Source of the DNA: Oscillospiraceae bacterium
GTDB taxonomy: Bacteria > Bacillota > Clostridia > Oscillospirales > Ruminococcaceae
Direction of reading: 5' to 3'
Length of the DNA stretch: 7,045 nucleotides
Assembly (NCBI GenBank): GCA_018110855.1
Contig: JAGBFZ010000026.1
Span: 1-7,045 of the forward strand
Shown: positions 5,605 through 7,045 of the stretch, piece after piece
Layout: the number at the start of each line of letters is the position of its first letter
How positions within the stretch are numbered: the stretch's first letter is position 1
Notes under the pieces: model-generated
Seen by the model: only the letters and a program-made list of their open reading frames with translations
Told to the model about the DNA's origin: nothing
The model's database searches: none
Translations under genes and position numbers: made by a program

Positions 5605-6595
5605 CTTAGGCATAGAGATTCTTGACAGCCCTTTGAAAAAATTCGGAAATGTGAGGGTTAAGCGTTCATGCGATGGTGTGGGAATGAGCGGGCTTTGCAT
5701 TAGTCAAATTAGCTTTGATGTTCCCGGGGAGTTATATGCTGTGAGAGCTGCAAAGACTGTTGTTAAAGGGGTAAACGGTTTGCCTACTTTTTACATTGAT
5801 GACAGGCACAAGAGCAGGGGCGTTTATTCGGTCACTTGTCTTGACAGGCTGGCTTTTGCGGATATTGATTTCCCTTACTCATCTTTTCTTGAAGGCGAAG
5901 GACCTTTGCCTATTGCTGATGTTGTTCAGAACATTATCAATGTAGTGAAATTCAAGGGACTAACAGGAATCCCCGCATGGCTTACGGAGATCCCGAGGGA
6001 GAAGCTCCAAGGGTCATGCTCAGATATACTGAGTTTTATAGCCGAATGTTGCTGCGGATTTTTTTACATGACAGATGACGATGTCTGCACTTTTGCACCA
6101 TTCGGAAGCTTTTCCTCTACTATGTCGGTTTCAAAGCACACTGCTCTTGATATTGGAATTGATTATTCTCCGAATGGTATTTTATGCACCGATGGCAACG
6201 GCAGGCAGTACAGCAGAGGCGGTGTTGGATATTCATTTGATACTGTTCAGATAAACAGCGATCTTATTTCAAATGAGGGCTGTGAGGAAATATGGAAGCG
6301 TATTGATGGTAAAACATACACACAGTACAGCTGTGACACTTGCATTTTGCCGTCTGTACCTTATCCTGCGGTTAAAATCAGCTATGCTCAAGGTTATGAG
6401 CTTATTACTCAGGATATTAACTGTGAGATTACCAAAAACGGCATTTTTGGCTCTCTCAGGGGGAATGCTCCGAGTGATGGTGAAATTGGCTCAAGACACA
6501 GGCTTACACGGAATCGTGTAGAGTACGGCAAAAAATGCGGCAACATTATCAATTCCAAGTATCAGGGAATTATTGTTGTTGATGATGAGGAGTGA
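5582..6595 (+). CDS. Baseplate hub / tail-associated protein
   Basis: The 337-residue product from ATG 5582 (a TTG lies one codon upstream) overlaps the previous gene by 23 bases and has no clear ribosome binding site of its own, so it is probably translated by coupling. An N-terminal beta-type part with VRVKRSCDGVGMSGLCISQ (24-42) and ISFDVPGELY is followed by a helical segment PIADVVQNIINVV (110-122). Next comes CSDILSFIAECCCGFFYMTDDDVCTFAP (from about 146), the 'lL..iAe..G.f.y...dg...f' pattern seen in phage hub proteins (gp27/gp44-like and Tal N-termini). The C-terminal third is beta-rich and ends in IIVVDDEE. Hub proteins form the trimeric tip through which DNA passes and on which fibres or lysins are mounted. 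No lytic domain is seen. The cysteine content is unusually high (CCC at about 157-159, and several CD/CE pairs). Confidence 0.65.
   Translation: MAQAAVFSLGIEILDSPLKKFGNVRVKRSCDGVGMSGLCISQISFDVPGELYAVRAAKTVVKGVNGLPTFYIDDRHKSRGVYSVTCLDRLAFADIDFPYSSFLEGEGPLPIADVVQNIINVVKFKGLTGIPAWLTEIPREKLQGSCSDILSFIAECCCGFFYMTDDDVCTFAPFGSFSSTMSVSKHTALDIGIDYSPNGILCTDGNGRQYSRGGVGYSFDTVQINSDLISNEGCEEIWKRIDGKTYTQYSCDTCILPSVPYPAVKISYAQGYELITQDINCEITKNGIFGSLRGNAPSDGEIGSRHRLTRNRVEYGKKCGNIINSKYQGIIVVDDEE
6587..6592 (+). promoter_or_regulatory. Ribosome binding site choosing ATG 6601
   Basis: GAGGAG lies 8 bases before ATG 6601. The in-frame GTG at 6592 overlaps this site and is therefore unlikely to be the start. Confidence 0.6.
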
Positions 6596-6600
6596 TATTT

Positions 6601-6807
6601 ATGGGAAGAAGGCTTATTCGATCATCAAAAAATGGTTTTGCTGTCAGTGATTTGCACATTCGGGGTGATCCTCCCGATAAAATTGTTAAGGTTTCTGACA
6701 ATGAGGTTTACGCTATTTACGGCAATATTAAGCAAACATGGACTGCCGAAGGAAGCGGTAATGAACGATATAACTTTGTGGAGAAACTTGAAGAGGTGAG
6801 CAATTAA
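6601..6807 (+). CDS. Small tail-region protein, 68 residues, unknown
   Basis: The product starts MGRRLIRSSKNGFAVSD and ends FVEKLEEVSN, with no signal peptide or membrane segment. A basic start is followed by a beta-prone middle (KIVKVSDNEVYAIYGNI, 30-46) and a short acidic tail. The ribosome binding site lies in the end of the hub-like gene, and the stop TAA overlaps the next ATG by one base (TAATG), so the gene is tightly coupled in the operon. No family is recognised. Its place right after the hub-like gene suggests a small tail-tip or baseplate accessory. Confidence 0.6.
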   Translation: MGRRLIRSSKNGFAVSDLHIRGDPPDKIVKVSDNEVYAIYGNIKQTWTAEGSGNERYNFVEKLEEVSN

Positions 6808-7045
6808 TGACTGCAGAAGAAGCGGCAATGTTAATGATGCCAGGCAGCAGCCCTCCCACACCGTCCCCGTTATCACTTGAGAGCATCAAGGCGCTGAAAA
6901 CCCTTGCAACTGTGACTATCGGGAGCTTTGTTTTTGAAATAAAAGAGCCGAAGCTGTTTTATTCTCCTGCCTTAAATCTTATAAGCGGCGGCGCTACGGC
7001 TCAAACGGCATGGATGCCGTCTGTTGTCGTTAATGATTCCATTGC
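6807..7045 (+). CDS. Tail-region protein, N-terminal part only (3' partial), unknown
   Basis: The ATG at 6807 shares its A with the stop of the previous gene, and a weak GAGGTGAG at 6793-6800 may serve as ribosome binding site. The frame stays open to the window end (79 codons). It starts MTAEEAAMLMMPGSSPPTPS, a flexible Pro/Ser-rich stretch, then SLESIKALKTLATVTIGSF and a beta-prone segment (VFEIKEPKLFY), followed by small-residue sequence. No domain can be named from this part. By order it belongs to the tail tip or baseplate set. Confidence 0.55.
   Translation, partial: MTAEEAAMLMMPGSSPPTPSPLSLESIKALKTLATVTIGSFVFEIKEPKLFYSPALNLISGGATAQTAWMPSVVVNDSI

Noticed and set aside
1..7045. CRISPR arrays, tRNA genes, insertion sequences, att sites
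   Set aside because: No regularly spaced repeats, cloverleaf-like sequence, transposase or integrase reading frame was seen.

Overview
The window is part of a tailed-phage (siphophage-like) late structural cluster, all genes on the + strand. It most likely comes from a prophage in a gut-type Clostridia host (Ruminococcus/Oscillospiraceae-like). The host call is inference from the moderately AT-rich coding, strong GGAGG-type ribosome binding sites, some TTG starts and the style of the phage proteins. No rRNA, tRNA, integrase or attachment site is present to fix the taxonomy.

Left part (1-790): the 3' end of a gene open at the window edge, whose C-terminal domain carries a JAB/JAMM metallopeptidase-like HxHP...SxxD signature. 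It is followed by a 50-residue charged ORF and a strong intrinsic terminator.

Centre-left (791-2690): an HK97-type portal protein whose last ~115-130 residues are a foreign-looking module resembling small RNase-type polymorphic toxin domains (DUF4258/BECR-like). Four bases later comes a 76-residue very acidic protein that looks like a cognate immunity protein, and then a second intrinsic terminator with a C(UUCG)G loop. So the same layout occurs twice in a row: a protein with a C-terminal effector-like domain, a small ORF, and a terminator.

Centre-right (2700-5231): an HK97 gp10-like head-tail joining protein, joined by 4 bases to a tape measure gene whose reading frame is broken near its N-terminus (N-terminal fragment in one frame, main coiled-coil body in the -1 frame). 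No scaffold/protease, major capsid, connector, major tail tube or tape-measure chaperone gene lies between portal and tape measure, which is abnormal for an HK97-type order. With the frame break, this suggests a reduced or decaying prophage, or an unusual particle, unless those genes lie outside the window.

Right part (5224-7045): tightly packed and mostly overlapping tail-tip genes: a 126-residue distal-tail-like protein, a 337-residue baseplate-hub-like protein, a 68-residue small protein, and the start of an unrecognised tail-region protein cut by the window edge.

The most interesting signal is the portal-toxin fusion with an adjacent immunity candidate, preceded by a similarly organised JAB-domain module. 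This would fit the phage 'polyvalent protein'/MuF-toxin theme, in which virion proteins carry effector domains into the next host.
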